Shown: one piece after another, positions 52,667 to 61,437 of the stretch
Numbering within the stretch: position 1 is the stretch's first letter
How the letters are laid out: each line of letters begins with the position of its first letter
Assembly: GCF_036181745.1 (NCBI RefSeq)
Contig: NZ_CP108080.1
Coordinates: 1,674,001-1,738,000 of the forward strand
Length of the DNA: 64,000 nt
Origin: Streptomyces sp. NBC_00259
GTDB taxonomy: Bacteria > Actinomycetota > Actinomycetes > Streptomycetales > Streptomycetaceae
Reading direction: 5' to 3'
The notes under the pieces: model-generated
Database searches by the model: none
What the model was told of the DNA's origin: nothing
What the model saw: only the letters and a program-made list of their open reading frames with translations
Program-made: the position numbers and the translations under genes

Positions 52667-52978
52667 GGCCCTTCCCTTACGGGGCTTGCCGGCCGTAGCG
52701 CGGTGGTGGAGCGGGTGGGCTGAGCGGGGTGGGCCGAGCGAGGTGGGCGCCGCGGGCGCGGCGCCCGGTGGGTCCGCCTCCCGTGTCTCCGGGCCGGCTT
52801 GGGCCGCCGCGGAGTGGGGACCGGACCGGACGGGTGCCGCCGGAGCCGCTCCGGGCCACCCTCAGGACCGCGGTCCAGAGGTGGGCACGAGCCGCCCGCC
52901 GGTCCGTGTCCGGCGGACGACCTCGGCCCTCCACCCCGCCGGAGGCCGGAGGCGCCCCGCCCGAGGCGCCCCTCGGGG
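52667..52978. other. gene-free spacer with two hairpins
   Basis: No supported gene. GGGCGCCGC/GCGGCGCCC with loop GGGC (52745-52766) and CCCGAGG/CCTCGGG with loop CGCC (52960-52977) are the clear features; they look like terminators of cobC and of the convergent surface-protein gene. Confidence 0.7.
52960..52977. terminator. hairpin next to the surface-protein stop codon
   Basis: CCCGAGG-CGCC-CCTCGGG ends 1 nt before the reverse-strand stop at 52979-52981. Confidence 0.6.
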
Positions 52979-53911
52979 TCAGCCGCGTGCCCGGCTGCGG
53001 GCGAGCGCCACCGCGCCGCCGCCGACGAGCAGCAGGACGACCGCGCCGCCCGCGAAGTACGGCGTCATCCCGTTGCCGCCTGTCGCCGCGAGGTTCTCCT
53101 TCGCGGGCGCCTCCGCGGGCGCGGCCTTGCCCGGGTCGCCGCCCGTCTGGGGCTTGACGTCGGGAGCCTTCGTCGGCGGCTCCTCCGCGCGGCCAGTGGG
53201 CGATTCACAGGTCGCGTGGGCGAGCGTCAGCGTGCCCTCGACCTCGGCGACGTTCAGCTTGAGCGGGTTGACGGACACCTTCAGTTCGAGCGCGGTGGCC
53301 GCGGCCGTCCGTGACGTCGTGTGCGTCTTCGACAGTTCGAGGGTGACCTCGCCGACAGCGGGCACCTTGACCCGGGTCGTACCGCCGGTGCTCAGCGTGG
53401 TCTTCTTGCCGAGCACCCACACCGACCCGAGCAGGTTCGACACCGCCACGGGCTTCTTGCCCGTCTCGCAGACCGCCTTGGACGTGACCTTCTCGACCTC
53501 GATGAGGGAGAGCAACGGCAGCCCCGGCACATGCACCTTGGCGTGAGCGAGGTTGACCCGTCCCTCCGCCCTGTACCGGTCCGCGGTCGCCTTCGCGGTG
53601 GCGACCTCGGCACTCAGCACGCTCACCGGCCTGCCCCCGTCGACACCCTCCAACTGGACCGCCAGCGCGGTCTTCTCGGCGCTCTCCGGTGCCTCGACCT
53701 CGTTGAGGGACGCCTTCAGGGGCACCTCGACGGTCTTGTTCAGCAGGGAGACGTCAAGGCCGGTGCGGAGGACGACCGCGCTCGCGCGCCCGTCGCCGCC
53801 GCCGGTCGCGTGGGCCGGGGCGGCGAGCGCCACGGGTCCGGCGGCGAGCGCCGTGGCGGCCATGGCGGCCGCGGAGCGACGTACGGGCAGACGGAAGCTG
53901 TTGCTGATCAC
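52979..53911 (-). CDS. SCO1860-family LPXTG-like sortase-anchored surface protein
   Basis: A 310-residue secreted protein. Signal peptide about 1-36 (ending AAPAHA-TGG), a Thr/Val-rich extracellular region with paired cysteines (KAVCETG, HATCESP), a Pro/Lys-rich spacer (about 240-272), then the sorting signal LAATG (about 275), a hydrophobic helix and a RSRARG tail. LAATG fits the LAxTG motif used by class E sortases, though the family is usually called LAETG-anchored. GTG at 53911. Role at the cell surface unknown. Confidence 0.87.
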   Translation of the reverse strand: MISNSFRLPVRRSAAAMAATALAAGPVALAAPAHATGGGDGRASAVVLRTGLDVSLLNKTVEVPLKASLNEVEAPESAEKTALAVQLEGVDGGRPVSVLSAEVATAKATADRYRAEGRVNLAHAKVHVPGLPLLSLIEVEKVTSKAVCETGKKPVAVSNLLGSVWVLGKKTTLSTGGTTRVKVPAVGEVTLELSKTHTTSRTAAATALELKVSVNPLKLNVAEVEGTLTLAHATCESPTGRAEEPPTKAPDVKPQTGGDPGKAAPAEAPAKENLAATGGNGMTPYFAGGAVVLLLVGGGAVALARSRARG

Positions 53912-54243
53912 GGTGGTGGAACCCCCACAGGAGACATGGCGTCGCCGGGCCGCCCGCCACAGGGACGCGTGCGCGGCGGCGGCGACTGAGAACACCGGAA
54001 TCCTTACGCACTGAGAGTGAACTGACAGACACCTGAAGTGAGTTCACTCCAAAGTGGGGTTTCCGTGCCCGCATTCGATTAACGAGGTACGGGCGTTCCC
54101 TTACGTCCCTCCTGCGGCGGGCGTACGGGGCGTACGCCGGTTGACCTGCGCGTGGCGCACGGAAGCGGACGGAAGGGGCACAACGACCGGCACAGCCCCC
54201 GCGTCACGCCCCGTCAACCCGGTCGCCCGACCGACTCGGCCCG
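53912..54243. promoter_or_regulatory. spacer upstream of the surface-protein gene
   Basis: No gene. Dyad AGTGAACT (54016-54023)/AGTTCACT (54041-54048) with 17-nt gap, overlapped by the short dyad AGTGAGTTCACT (54037-54048), lies about 105-140 bp before the reverse-strand start. GGCGTACG-GGG-CGTACGCC (54120-54138) is a hairpin nearer the amidohydrolase stop and may be its terminator. Confidence 0.55.
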
Positions 54244-55332
54244 TCACCCGACGACATGGCCCCGCATGATCACCCTGCGCGGCGCGGCCAGCACCCGTAC
54301 GTCCGCCCGCGGATCAGCCTCGTACACGACGAGGTCCGCCGGCGCGCCCTCCTCCAGGCCCGGCCGCCCCAGCCAGCTCCGCGCGCCCCAGGTCGTCGCC
54401 GAGAGCGCGTCGACCGCCGGGATGCCGGCCGTCATCAGCTCGGCGACCTCGGCCGCGACGAGCCCGTGCGGCAGCGTCCCGCCGGCGTCCGTGCCGACGT
54501 AGACGGGGATGCCCGCGTCGTAGGCCGAGCGGACGGTGTCGTAGCGGCGCTCGTGGAGCCGCCGCATATGGTCCGACCAGCGCGGGAACTTGCTCTCGCC
54601 GCCGTCGGCGAGCCGCGGGAACGTGGCGATGTTGACGAGCGTCGGGACGATCGCGACGCCGCGCTCGGCGAACAGCGGAATGGTGTCCTCGGTCAGCCCG
54701 GTCGCGTGCTCGATGCAGTCGATGCCCGCCTCGACGAGGTCCCGCAGCGAGTCCTCGGCGAAGCAGTGCGCGGTGACCCGGGCGCCGAGGCGGTGCGCCT
54801 CGGCGATGGCCGCCTCGACGGCGTCGCGCGGCCAGCAGGCGGTGAGGTCGCCGGCCTCCCGGTCGATCCAGTCGCCGACGAGCTTGACCCAGCCGTCGCC
54901 GCGGCGTGCCTCACGGGCGACGTAGGCGACGAGGTCGCCGGGCTCGATCTCATGGGCGTAGTTGCGGATGTAGCGGCGGGTGCGGGCGATGTGCCGGCCG
55001 GCCCGGATGATCCTCGGCAGGTCCTCGCGTTCGTCGATCCACCGGGTGTCGGCGGCCGACCCCGCGTCGCGGATCAGGAGCGTCCCGGCGTCGCGGTCGG
55101 TCAGCGCCTGCTTCTCGCTGGTGGCCTCGTCCACCGCACCGTGCTGGTCGAGCCCGACATGGCAGTGCGCGTCGACCAGCCCGGGCAGCGCCCAGCCCTC
55201 GACGGTGCGGACATCCCCGGCGACCGGCCGCCGGTACGTGACACGCCCGCCGACCACCCACAGCTCGTCCCGTACCTCCTCCGGCCCGACGAGCACCCGC
55301 CCCTTCACATGCAGCACCACGTGATCGCTCAT
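54244..55332 (-). CDS. amidohydrolase family protein (imidazolonepropionase-like)
   Basis: A 362-residue metal-dependent hydrolase of the HutI/TRZ-type group. HxH in LVDAHCHVGLD (about 53-63), Lys in GWVKLVGDW, His in VTAHCFAED and IEHATGL, and catalytic Asp in YVGTDAGG; C-terminal beta-sandwich EEGAPADLVVYEADP. ATG at 55332. Divergent from the aminotransferase gene by 100 bp; no clear pathway link. Confidence 0.9.
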   Translation of the reverse strand: MSDHVVLHVKGRVLVGPEEVRDELWVVGGRVTYRRPVAGDVRTVEGWALPGLVDAHCHVGLDQHGAVDEATSEKQALTDRDAGTLLIRDAGSAADTRWIDEREDLPRIIRAGRHIARTRRYIRNYAHEIEPGDLVAYVAREARRGDGWVKLVGDWIDREAGDLTACWPRDAVEAAIAEAHRLGARVTAHCFAEDSLRDLVEAGIDCIEHATGLTEDTIPLFAERGVAIVPTLVNIATFPRLADGGESKFPRWSDHMRRLHERRYDTVRSAYDAGIPVYVGTDAGGTLPHGLVAAEVAELMTAGIPAVDALSATTWGARSWLGRPGLEEGAPADLVVYEADPRADVRVLAAPRRVIMRGHVVG

Positions 55333-55432
55333 GACCAGCACTCTACGAGCCCTGCTCTACGCTCGACCGAGGACATCAGCGAACACCCGTCCGACCCGAC
55401 CGCCGACCCTCTCGACCGAAGCGAGCACCACC

Positions 55433-56533
55433 GTGAGCCACCCGTTCCTGGACCTGCCCCCGCTGACCGCCGCGCGGTTCGCGGCCATCGAGCGACGGGT
55501 CGCCGCCCTCCTCGACACCGAGGCGGACGTCGTGATCACACAGGGCGAGGCGCTGCTCCCGCTGGAGGGCTGCATCCGCGGCGGCGCCCGGCCGGGATCG
55601 GCCGCGCTGAACGTGGTCACGGGGCCGTACGGGCAGACCTTCGGGAACTGGCTGCGGGACTGTGGTGCCGTGGTGACCGATCTGGAGGTGCCGTTCCACA
55701 CGGCGGTCACGGCCCAGCAGATCGCCGGGGCGCTGGAGAGGCACCCGGAGATCGACTTCGTCTCGCTGGTGCACGCCGAGGCGGCGACCGGCAACACCAA
55801 TCCGGTCGCGGAGATCGGCGAGGTGGTACGGGCCCACGGCGCGCTGTTCATGCTGGACGCCGTGGCCTCCGTGGGCGCGGAGCCGCTGCTGCCGGACGCC
55901 TGGGGCGTCGACCTGTGCGTGATCGGGGCGCAGAAGGCGATGGGCGGACCGGCCGGGGTCTCGGCCGTGTCGGTGAGCGAGCGCGCCTGGGAGCGGTTCG
56001 CGGCGAACCCGGCCGCGCCCCGGCGCTCGTACCTGTCGCTGCTGGACTGGAAGGAGCGCTGGATCGACGGCGGCCGCAAGGCCCTGCTGCACGCGCCCGC
56101 GCAGCTGGAGATGCTGGCGCTCGAAGCGTGCCTGGAGCGCATCGAGGCGGAGGGACCGGCGGCGCTGATGGCGCGGCACGCCTCGGCCGCCGCGGCGACG
56201 CGCGCGGGCGCCCTGGCGCTGGGCGGCGTGACGCCGTACGTGCACGAGGCCGGCGACGCGGCGCCGGTGGCGACCACGCTGCGCTCGCCCGCCGGGGTCG
56301 ACGCCTCGGACCTGGTCGCGAAGGCGCTTGCGGTCGACCCGTCGCTGCCGCTCGTCGCGGGCGGAGGGGCCCTGTCCGCCGAGATGATCCGGGTGAACCA
56401 CTACGGCGTGGATGCGACTTGTGACGTGGTGCAGTCCTCGCTGGCGGCGCTGGGCGCCGCCCTCGGCGAGCACGGCGTCGGGGCGGACGCGGAGGGCGCC
56501 CGGCGCGCCGCCGCCGAGGCCTGGCAGAAGTAA
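55433..56533 (+). CDS. class V aminotransferase family protein
   Basis: A 366-residue PLP enzyme of the serine-pyruvate aminotransferase/purine-catabolism type. PLP segments: ITQGEALLPLEGC, LDAVASVGAEPL (Asp), and Lys in VIGAQKAMGGPAG (Schiff base). GTG at 55433 gives VSHPFLDLPPLTAARF; an upstream in-frame ATG at 55331 would cover the divergent promoter and is rejected. The terminator at 56583 ends its transcript. Confidence 0.87.
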   Translation: MSHPFLDLPPLTAARFAAIERRVAALLDTEADVVITQGEALLPLEGCIRGGARPGSAALNVVTGPYGQTFGNWLRDCGAVVTDLEVPFHTAVTAQQIAGALERHPEIDFVSLVHAEAATGNTNPVAEIGEVVRAHGALFMLDAVASVGAEPLLPDAWGVDLCVIGAQKAMGGPAGVSAVSVSERAWERFAANPAAPRRSYLSLLDWKERWIDGGRKALLHAPAQLEMLALEACLERIEAEGPAALMARHASAAAATRAGALALGGVTPYVHEAGDAAPVATTLRSPAGVDASDLVAKALAVDPSLPLVAGGGALSAEMIRVNHYGVDATCDVVQSSLAALGAALGEHGVGADAEGARRAAAEAWQK

Positions 56534-56582
56534 TGTCCAGCGTGTCCTGCATCTCATCGACAAACAAATAGCGCATTAATAA

Positions 56583-56628
56583 AAGAATGCGGGGAGCTGC
56601 TTTATGGTGAGCAGCTCCCCGTATTCTT
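56583..56628. terminator. terminator between aminotransferase and ectA
   Basis: AAGAATGCGGGGAGCTGCT and AGCAGCTCCCCGTATTCTT pair over 19 bp with one G-U and an 8-nt loop; A-rich upstream and T-rich downstream edges. Confidence 0.92.
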
Positions 56629-56845
56629 CTGCCCGCTTTCCCTGGCCCTAAACGCCAAAGTTACAACAAGATCCAAGCCTCATTCCGGACGGGTTACGAA
56701 CGTGTGACAGACACCACACGCAAGATTTTTTGCCCGATAACTCCCGGTCAAATAGGGAGAGTTCGCCTCAGCGCAGCGCTTGTGCTCGCGCCCGCGCGAT
56801 AACACAGACAGCCGCTCCACCCAACCCCTCTCCTCGATGCAATTT

Positions 56846-56873
56846 GCGAATTGGCTCGGTAAATTCAATTCGC
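56846..56873 (+). promoter_or_regulatory. dyad abutting the ectA start codon
   Basis: GCGAATTG and CAATTCGC arms with a 12-nt spacer; the right arm ends directly before the ATG and occupies the place of a ribosome binding site. Confidence 0.6.
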
Positions 56874-57371
56874 ATGACCACCGCACTGAGCATCGACAGC
56901 CCACGCGTGGAGGACGGAGCCGCAATCTGGCGCATCGCCCGCGACTCCGAGGTCCTGGACCTCAACTCCTCGTACAGCTATTTGCTGTGGTGCCGCGACT
57001 TCGCCACCACCTCCGTGGTGGCCCGCGGCACGGACGGTGAGCCGATCGCGTTCGTCACCGGATACATCCGGCCGCAGCGCCCGCAGACGCTGGTCGTCTG
57101 GCAGGTCGCCGTCGACGACGCGCACCGCGGCCGCGGCCTGGCAGGCACCCTCCTCGACGCGCTGACCCACCGCGTCGCCGCGCGGCACGGCATCCGCTCG
57201 ATCGAGACGACCGTCACCCCGGACAACACCGCCTCCGACCGGCTCTTCACCTCGTACGCGGACCGGCACGGCGCGTCACTGCACCGCGAGGTGCTCTTCG
57301 AGGGAGGGCTGTTCCCCGACGGGGGGCACGAGCCCGAAGTGCTGTACCGCATCGGCCCGATCGCCGGCTGA
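56874..57371 (+). CDS. ectA: L-2,4-diaminobutyrate acetyltransferase EctA
   Basis: Acetylates diaminobutyrate at the gamma amine with acetyl-CoA, second step of ectoine synthesis. A 165-residue GNAT protein: PRVEDGAAIWRIARDS and NSSYSYLLWCRDF are EctA signatures; acetyl-CoA loop RGRGLAGTLL (about 83-92). ATG at 56874 fits the family start; a longer in-frame extension is non-conserved. No clear ribosome binding site. Heads ectABCD. Confidence 0.95.
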   Translation: MTTALSIDSPRVEDGAAIWRIARDSEVLDLNSSYSYLLWCRDFATTSVVARGTDGEPIAFVTGYIRPQRPQTLVVWQVAVDDAHRGRGLAGTLLDALTHRVAARHGIRSIETTVTPDNTASDRLFTSYADRHGASLHREVLFEGGLFPDGGHEPEVLYRIGPIAG

Positions 57372-57476
57372 CCCGGTCCGCTCCCGCGACCGGCACGGTC
57401 CGGCATCGGACCGCACCGATCGCCCACAGACCTACGCCCGAGCTCCGTTCGACCCCCACATCAGGAGTGAAACGCT

Positions 57477-58745
57477 GTGACCATCACCCCGCCCGCCCTG
57501 AGTGTCTTCGAGACCCTGGAGTCGGAGGTGCGCAGCTACTGCCGCGGTTGGCCCGCAGTGTTCGACCGCGCGCAGGGCGCACGGCTCACCGACGAGGACG
57601 GCCACACCTATCTGGACTTCTTCGCCGGCGCAGGATCACTCAACTACGGCCACAACAACCCCGTACTCAAACGCGCGCTCATCGACTACCTGGAGCGCGA
57701 CGGCATCACCCACGGCCTGGACATGGCGACGTCCGCGAAACGCGCCTTCCTGGAGTCCTTCCAGAACATCGTGCTGCGGCCGCGCGACCTTCCGTACAAG
57801 GTGATGTTCCCCGGCCCGACCGGCACCAACGCCGTCGAGGCGGCGCTCAAACTGGCCCGCAAGGTGAAGGGCCGTGAGTCGATCGTCTCGTTCACCAACG
57901 CCTTCCACGGCATGTCGCTGGGCTCGCTCGCCGTCACCGGCAACGCCTTCAAGCGCGCCGGCGCCGGTATCCCGCTGGTGCACGGCACGCCGATGCCGTT
58001 CGACAACTACCTCGACGGGCAGGTCCAGGACTTCCTCTGGTTCGAGCGGCTGCTGGAGGACCAGGGCTCCGGCCTGAACAAGCCGGCGGCCGTGATCGTC
58101 GAGACCGTGCAGGGCGAGGGCGGTATCAACGTGGCCCGCGCCGAATGGCTGCGCGCGCTCGCCGACCTCTGCCACCGCCAGGACATGCTGCTCATCGTCG
58201 ACGACATCCAGATGGGCTGCGGCCGCACCGGTGCCTTCTTCTCCTTCGAGGAGGCGGGCATCGCCCCGGACATCGTCACCCTGTCGAAGTCCATCAGCGG
58301 CTACGGACTGCCCATGTCGCTCTGCCTGTTCAACCCGGAACTGGACATCTGGGAGCCGGGCGAGCACAACGGCACGTTCCGCGGCAACAACCCCGCCTTC
58401 GTCACCGCGGCCGCCGCGCTGGACACGTACTGGTCCGACGGCCAGATGGAGAAGCAGACGATCGCCCGCGGCGAGCAGGTCGAACAGGCCCTGCTGGCGG
58501 TCTGCGACGAGAACTCCGCGTACGGCGCCCACTACCGCGGCCGCGGACTGGTCTGGGGCCTGGAGTTCGCCGACAAGAGCCGGGCGGCGGCGGTCTGCGC
58601 CCGGGCCTTCGAACTCGGTCTGCTGCTGGAGACCTCGGGCCCGGAGAGCGAGGTCGTGAAACTGCTGCCGCCGCTCACCGTGACGCCCGACGAACTGGAC
58701 GAGGGGCTGCGAACGCTCGCCCGCGCCGTCCGTGAGACCGCCTGA
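57477..58745 (+). CDS. ectB: diaminobutyrate-2-oxoglutarate transaminase EctB
   Basis: Makes L-2,4-diaminobutyrate from aspartate semialdehyde and glutamate. A 422-residue class III PLP aminotransferase: [39 protein letters not shown] (Asp), Schiff-base Lys in [10 protein letters not shown] near 270. GTG at 57477 follows AGGAG at 9 nt. Confidence 0.96.
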   Translation: MTITPPALSVFETLESEVRSYCRGWPAVFDRAQGARLTDEDGHTYLDFFAGAGSLNYGHNNPVLKRALIDYLERDGITHGLDMATSAKRAFLESFQNIVLRPRDLPYKVMFPGPTGTNAVEAALKLARKVKGRESIVSFTNAFHGMSLGSLAVTGNAFKRAGAGIPLVHGTPMPFDNYLDGQVQDFLWFERLLEDQGSGLNKPAAVIVETVQGEGGINVARAEWLRALADLCHRQDMLLIVDDIQMGCGRTGAFFSFEEAGIAPDIVTLSKSISGYGLPMSLCLFNPELDIWEPGEHNGTFRGNNPAFVTAAAALDTYWSDGQMEKQTIARGEQVEQALLAVCDENSAYGAHYRGRGLVWGLEFADKSRAAAVCARAFELGLLLETSGPESEVVKLLPPLTVTPDELDEGLRTLARAVRETA

Positions 58746-58777
58746 AACACCGCAAGCAGGAGAGGAAGCGCACGACT

Positions 58778-59182
58778 GTGATCGTCCGATCGTTCAAGGA
58801 CATCGAGAACACCGACCGGCACGTCAGGTCCAAGTCCGGCACCTGGGAGAGCAAGCGCATCGTGCTCGCCAAGGAGAGGGTCGGCTTCTCCCTCCACGAA
58901 ACCGTGCTGTACGCGGGTACGGAGACGTCGATGTGGTACGCGAACCACATCGAGGCCGTGCTCTGCGTGGAGGGCGAGGCGGAGCTGACGAACGACGAGA
59001 CCGGTGAGGCGCACTGGATCGAGCCCGGCACGATGTACCTGCTGGACGGTCACGAGCGCCACACCCTGCGTCCCAAGACGGACTTCCGCTGCGTCTGCGT
59101 CTTCAACCCGCCCGTCACCGGACGGGAGGACCACGACGAGAACGGCGTCTACCCGCTGCTCACCGAGTCCGAGGAGGGCTGA
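58778..59182 (+). CDS. ectC: ectoine synthase EctC
   Basis: Cyclises N-gamma-acetyldiaminobutyrate to ectoine. A 134-residue cupin: [16 protein letters not shown] start, metal-site region [29 protein letters not shown] and [17 protein letters not shown] are all standard. GTG at 58778 with AGGAGAGG upstream. Confidence 0.97.
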   Translation: MIVRSFKDIENTDRHVRSKSGTWESKRIVLAKERVGFSLHETVLYAGTETSMWYANHIEAVLCVEGEAELTNDETGEAHWIEPGTMYLLDGHERHTLRPKTDFRCVCVFNPPVTGREDHDENGVYPLLTESEEG

Positions 59183-59185
59183 CAG

Positions 59186-60079
59186 ATGACCACCACCGCG
59201 ATCACCGATCTCTATCCCACCCGCGGCGCCGCCGAGACGGCCGTCCCCCGCCAGGACCCGGTGGTCTGGTCCCCGCCCGGGGCGCCGGGCCCGATCTCCC
59301 CGTCCGCGCTCCAGTCGTACGAGCGTGACGGCTTCCTGGCGATCGACGAGCTGATCACTCCGGACGAGGTCGCGGTCTACCGCGCCGAGCTGGACCGGCT
59401 GGTCTCCGACCCGTCGGTACGGGCCGACGAGCGCTCGATCGTCGAGCCGAAGTCGCAGGAGGTGCGCTCCGTCTTCGAGGTGCACCGGATCAGCGAGCTC
59501 TTCGAGGCCCTGGTGCGCGACGAGCGCGTCGTGGGGCGGGCGCGGCAGATCCTCGGCTCGGACGTGTACGTCCACCAGTCGCGGATCAACGTCAAGCCGG
59601 GCTTCGGGGCTTCGGGCTTCTACTGGCACTCGGACTTCGAGACCTGGCACGCCGAGGACGGGCTGCCGCGCATGCGGACCGTGTCGGTGTCGATCGCGCT
59701 CACCGAGAACCTCGACACCAACGGCGGGCTGATGATCATGCCCGGGTCGCACAAGACCTTCCTGGGCTGCGCGGGTGAGACGCCCAAGGACAACTACAAG
59801 AAGTCGCTGCAGATGCAGGACGCCGGCACGCCCTCGGACGAGGCGCTGACCGCGTTCGCGGACCGGCACGGCATCCGGCTGTTCACGGGCCGGGCGGGCT
59901 CGGCGACCTGGTTCGACTGCAACGCGATGCACGGCTCCGGGGACAACATCACCCCGTATGCGCGCAGCAACGTCTTCATCGTGTTCAACAGCGTCGACAA
60001 CGCCGCGCAGGACCCCTTCGCGGCGCCGGTGCCGCGGCCGTCGTTCATCGGCTCGAGGGACTTCTCGCCGGTGCGGTGA
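59186..60079 (+). CDS. ectD: ectoine 5-hydroxylase EctD
   Basis: Fe(II)/2-oxoglutarate dioxygenase converting ectoine to 5-hydroxyectoine. A 297-residue protein: FYWHSDFETWHAEDG gives the facial-triad His and Asp (about 149 and 151), the distal His is in AMHGSGDNITPYARSN (about 248), and Arg in the same segment binds oxoglutarate. ATG at 59186, 3 nt after the ectC stop. Ends the operon. Confidence 0.97.
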   Translation: MTTTAITDLYPTRGAAETAVPRQDPVVWSPPGAPGPISPSALQSYERDGFLAIDELITPDEVAVYRAELDRLVSDPSVRADERSIVEPKSQEVRSVFEVHRISELFEALVRDERVVGRARQILGSDVYVHQSRINVKPGFGASGFYWHSDFETWHAEDGLPRMRTVSVSIALTENLDTNGGLMIMPGSHKTFLGCAGETPKDNYKKSLQMQDAGTPSDEALTAFADRHGIRLFTGRAGSATWFDCNAMHGSGDNITPYARSNVFIVFNSVDNAAQDPFAAPVPRPSFIGSRDFSPVR

Positions 60080-60096
60080 CGGCGGTGACAGCACGG

Positions 60097-60132
60097 AAGG
60101 GGGCCGGTCGCGGGCGCGCGACCGGCCCCCTT
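60097..60132. terminator. terminator of the ect operon
   Basis: AAGGGGGCCGGTCGC and GCGACCGGCCCCCTT, perfect 15-bp stem with a 6-nt loop. Shared with the convergent ene-reductase gene. Confidence 0.93.
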
Positions 60133-60170
60133 CGCCCTGTCGTCGATCAGCCGTCAGCCGCTGAACGCAG

Positions 60171-60202
60171 CCGGTCGGCCGGTCAGCCGGTCAGCCGGTC
60201 AG
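60171..60202. repeat. 8-bp tandem repeat over the ene-reductase stop codon
   Basis: CCGGTCGG followed by three CCGGTCAG units. The reverse-strand TGA stop (60191-60193) is inside the second CCGGTCAG. Confidence 0.8.
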
Positions 60203-61270
60203 CGCCGGGTAGTCGATGTAGCCCTTGTCGTCGCCGCCGAAGAACGTCGACATGTCCGGAGTGTTGTAAGGGCCGCCCGCCTTCAGCCGAGCCGGCAGGT
60301 CCGGGTTGGCGAGGAAGAGCGCGCCGTACGACACGAGGTCGGCGATGCCGTCCTCGATCAGGGCGAGTTCACCGTGGCCGGTCGGCCCGTCGGTCGCCGC
60401 GTTGAGGACGACGGTGCCGGCGTACTCCTTGCGCAGGGCGAGGGTGAGCTCGCGCACCCCGGGCCCGCCCTCCAGGATGTGCAGATACGCGAGGCCCAGC
60501 GCGTCCAGCTCACGGACCAGCGCGGGGTAGACCCGCTCGGCCTCGTCGAGGGGCTCGGCGATGTCGTTGTACGCGTTGGTGGGAGAGATCCGGATCGCGG
60601 TGCGCTCGGCGCCGATCGCGGCCACGACCGCCTTGGTGACCTCGACGGCGAAGCGGATGCGGGCCTCGGCGGAGCCGCCCCACTCATCGCCGCGGAGGTT
60701 GGTGTTGGGCGCGAGGAACTGGTGGATGAGGTAGCCGTTGGCACCGTGCAGCTCGACGCCGTCGAAGCCGGCCTCCACGGCGTTGCGCGCGGCGGCGGCG
60801 AAATCGCCGATCGTGGCGCGCACCTCGTCGGAGGTCAGCTCGCGCGGGGTGACGAAGTCCTTGGGGCCTTCGTGGGTGAAGAGCTGCCCGTCGGCGGCCA
60901 CGGCCGAGGCGCCGACCGGGGCGAGCTCGCCCGGCAGCAGCGAGGGGTGCCCGATCCGGCCCGCGTGCATGAGCTGGGCGAAGATCCGCCCGCCCTTGGC
61001 GTGCACGGCGTCGGTCACCCGGCGCCAGGCGGCGGTCTGCTCCTCGGAGTGGAGACCGGGAGTGTCGGGGTAGCCCTGGCCCACGGCGGAGGGCTGGATG
61101 CCTTCCGTGATGATCAGTCCGGCCGAGGCGCGCTGCGCGTAGTACTCGACGGTGGAGTCGGTCGGGCTGAGCCCGGGTCCGAAGGCGCGGCTGCGGGTCA
61201 TCGGCGCCATGGCGATGCGGTTGGACAGCCGCGTGCCGGACAGGTCGATCGGGTCGAAGGCGAGGGTCAT
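60191..61270 (-). CDS. Old Yellow Enzyme family alkene reductase
   Basis: A 359-residue FMN/NAD(P)H enzyme reducing activated C=C bonds: NRIAMAPMTRSRA near 17, HAGRIGHPS, GVELHGANGYLIHQFLAPNTN (active-site His/Asn), RISPTNAYND, and FLANPDLPARL. ATG at 61270 with GGGAG at 5 nt. Divergent from a MarR gene with two matching operator-like sites between them, so probably electrophile- or quinone-induced. Confidence 0.93.
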   Translation of the reverse strand: MTLAFDPIDLSGTRLSNRIAMAPMTRSRAFGPGLSPTDSTVEYYAQRASAGLIITEGIQPSAVGQGYPDTPGLHSEEQTAAWRRVTDAVHAKGGRIFAQLMHAGRIGHPSLLPGELAPVGASAVAADGQLFTHEGPKDFVTPRELTSDEVRATIGDFAAAARNAVEAGFDGVELHGANGYLIHQFLAPNTNLRGDEWGGSAEARIRFAVEVTKAVVAAIGAERTAIRISPTNAYNDIAEPLDEAERVYPALVRELDALGLAYLHILEGGPGVRELTLALRKEYAGTVVLNAATDGPTGHGELALIEDGIADLVSYGALFLANPDLPARLKAGGPYNTPDMSTFFGGDDKGYIDYPALTG

Positions 61271-61303
61271 GTCAGCTCCCGGGAAACAGGCGGGCAGGGA
61301 TAA

Positions 61304-61360
61304 TTGGTCGGCCAAGTAATGACCACGCCTGCCACTGTAACGCATTCATTGGCCGACCAA
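61304..61360. promoter_or_regulatory. paired MarR operator candidates
   Basis: TTGGTCGGCCAA (61304-61315) and TTGGCCGACCAA (61349-61360) are near-palindromes, and they are reverse complements of each other, in the divergent promoter. Centres are 45 bp apart; flanks (AAGTAATG and CATTCATT) extend the match to 16 of 18. Confidence 0.8.
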
Positions 61361-61437
61361 GGTAATCTGTGGAGATGGATGTGTGGGACGGTCGGACCGA
61401 CCCCCGGCATCCGCCGGAAGCACCCCGAGGAGGCCCG

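Larger units (their letters stand above)
56534..56873. promoter_or_regulatory. AT-richer 340-bp spacer upstream of ectA
   Basis: No gene. Contains the terminator at 56583-56628, a weak promoter candidate TTGCCC (56730) - 17 nt - TAGGGA (56753), and the dyad at 56846-56873 that abuts the ectA start. Clearly lower in GC than its surroundings. Confidence 0.6.

Noticed and set aside
52667..52978. Small ORFs in the spacer after cobC
   Set aside because: All are low-complexity GC frames without ribosome binding sites; hairpins explain the structure better.
55331..55432. Upstream ATG for the class V aminotransferase
   Set aside because: It would place about 34 non-conserved residues over the divergent promoter; the GTG at 55433 gives a family-like start.
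56730..56873. N-terminal extension of EctA
   Set aside because: The extension is non-conserved in character and crosses the promoter-like region; EctA proteins begin near MTTALSIDSP.
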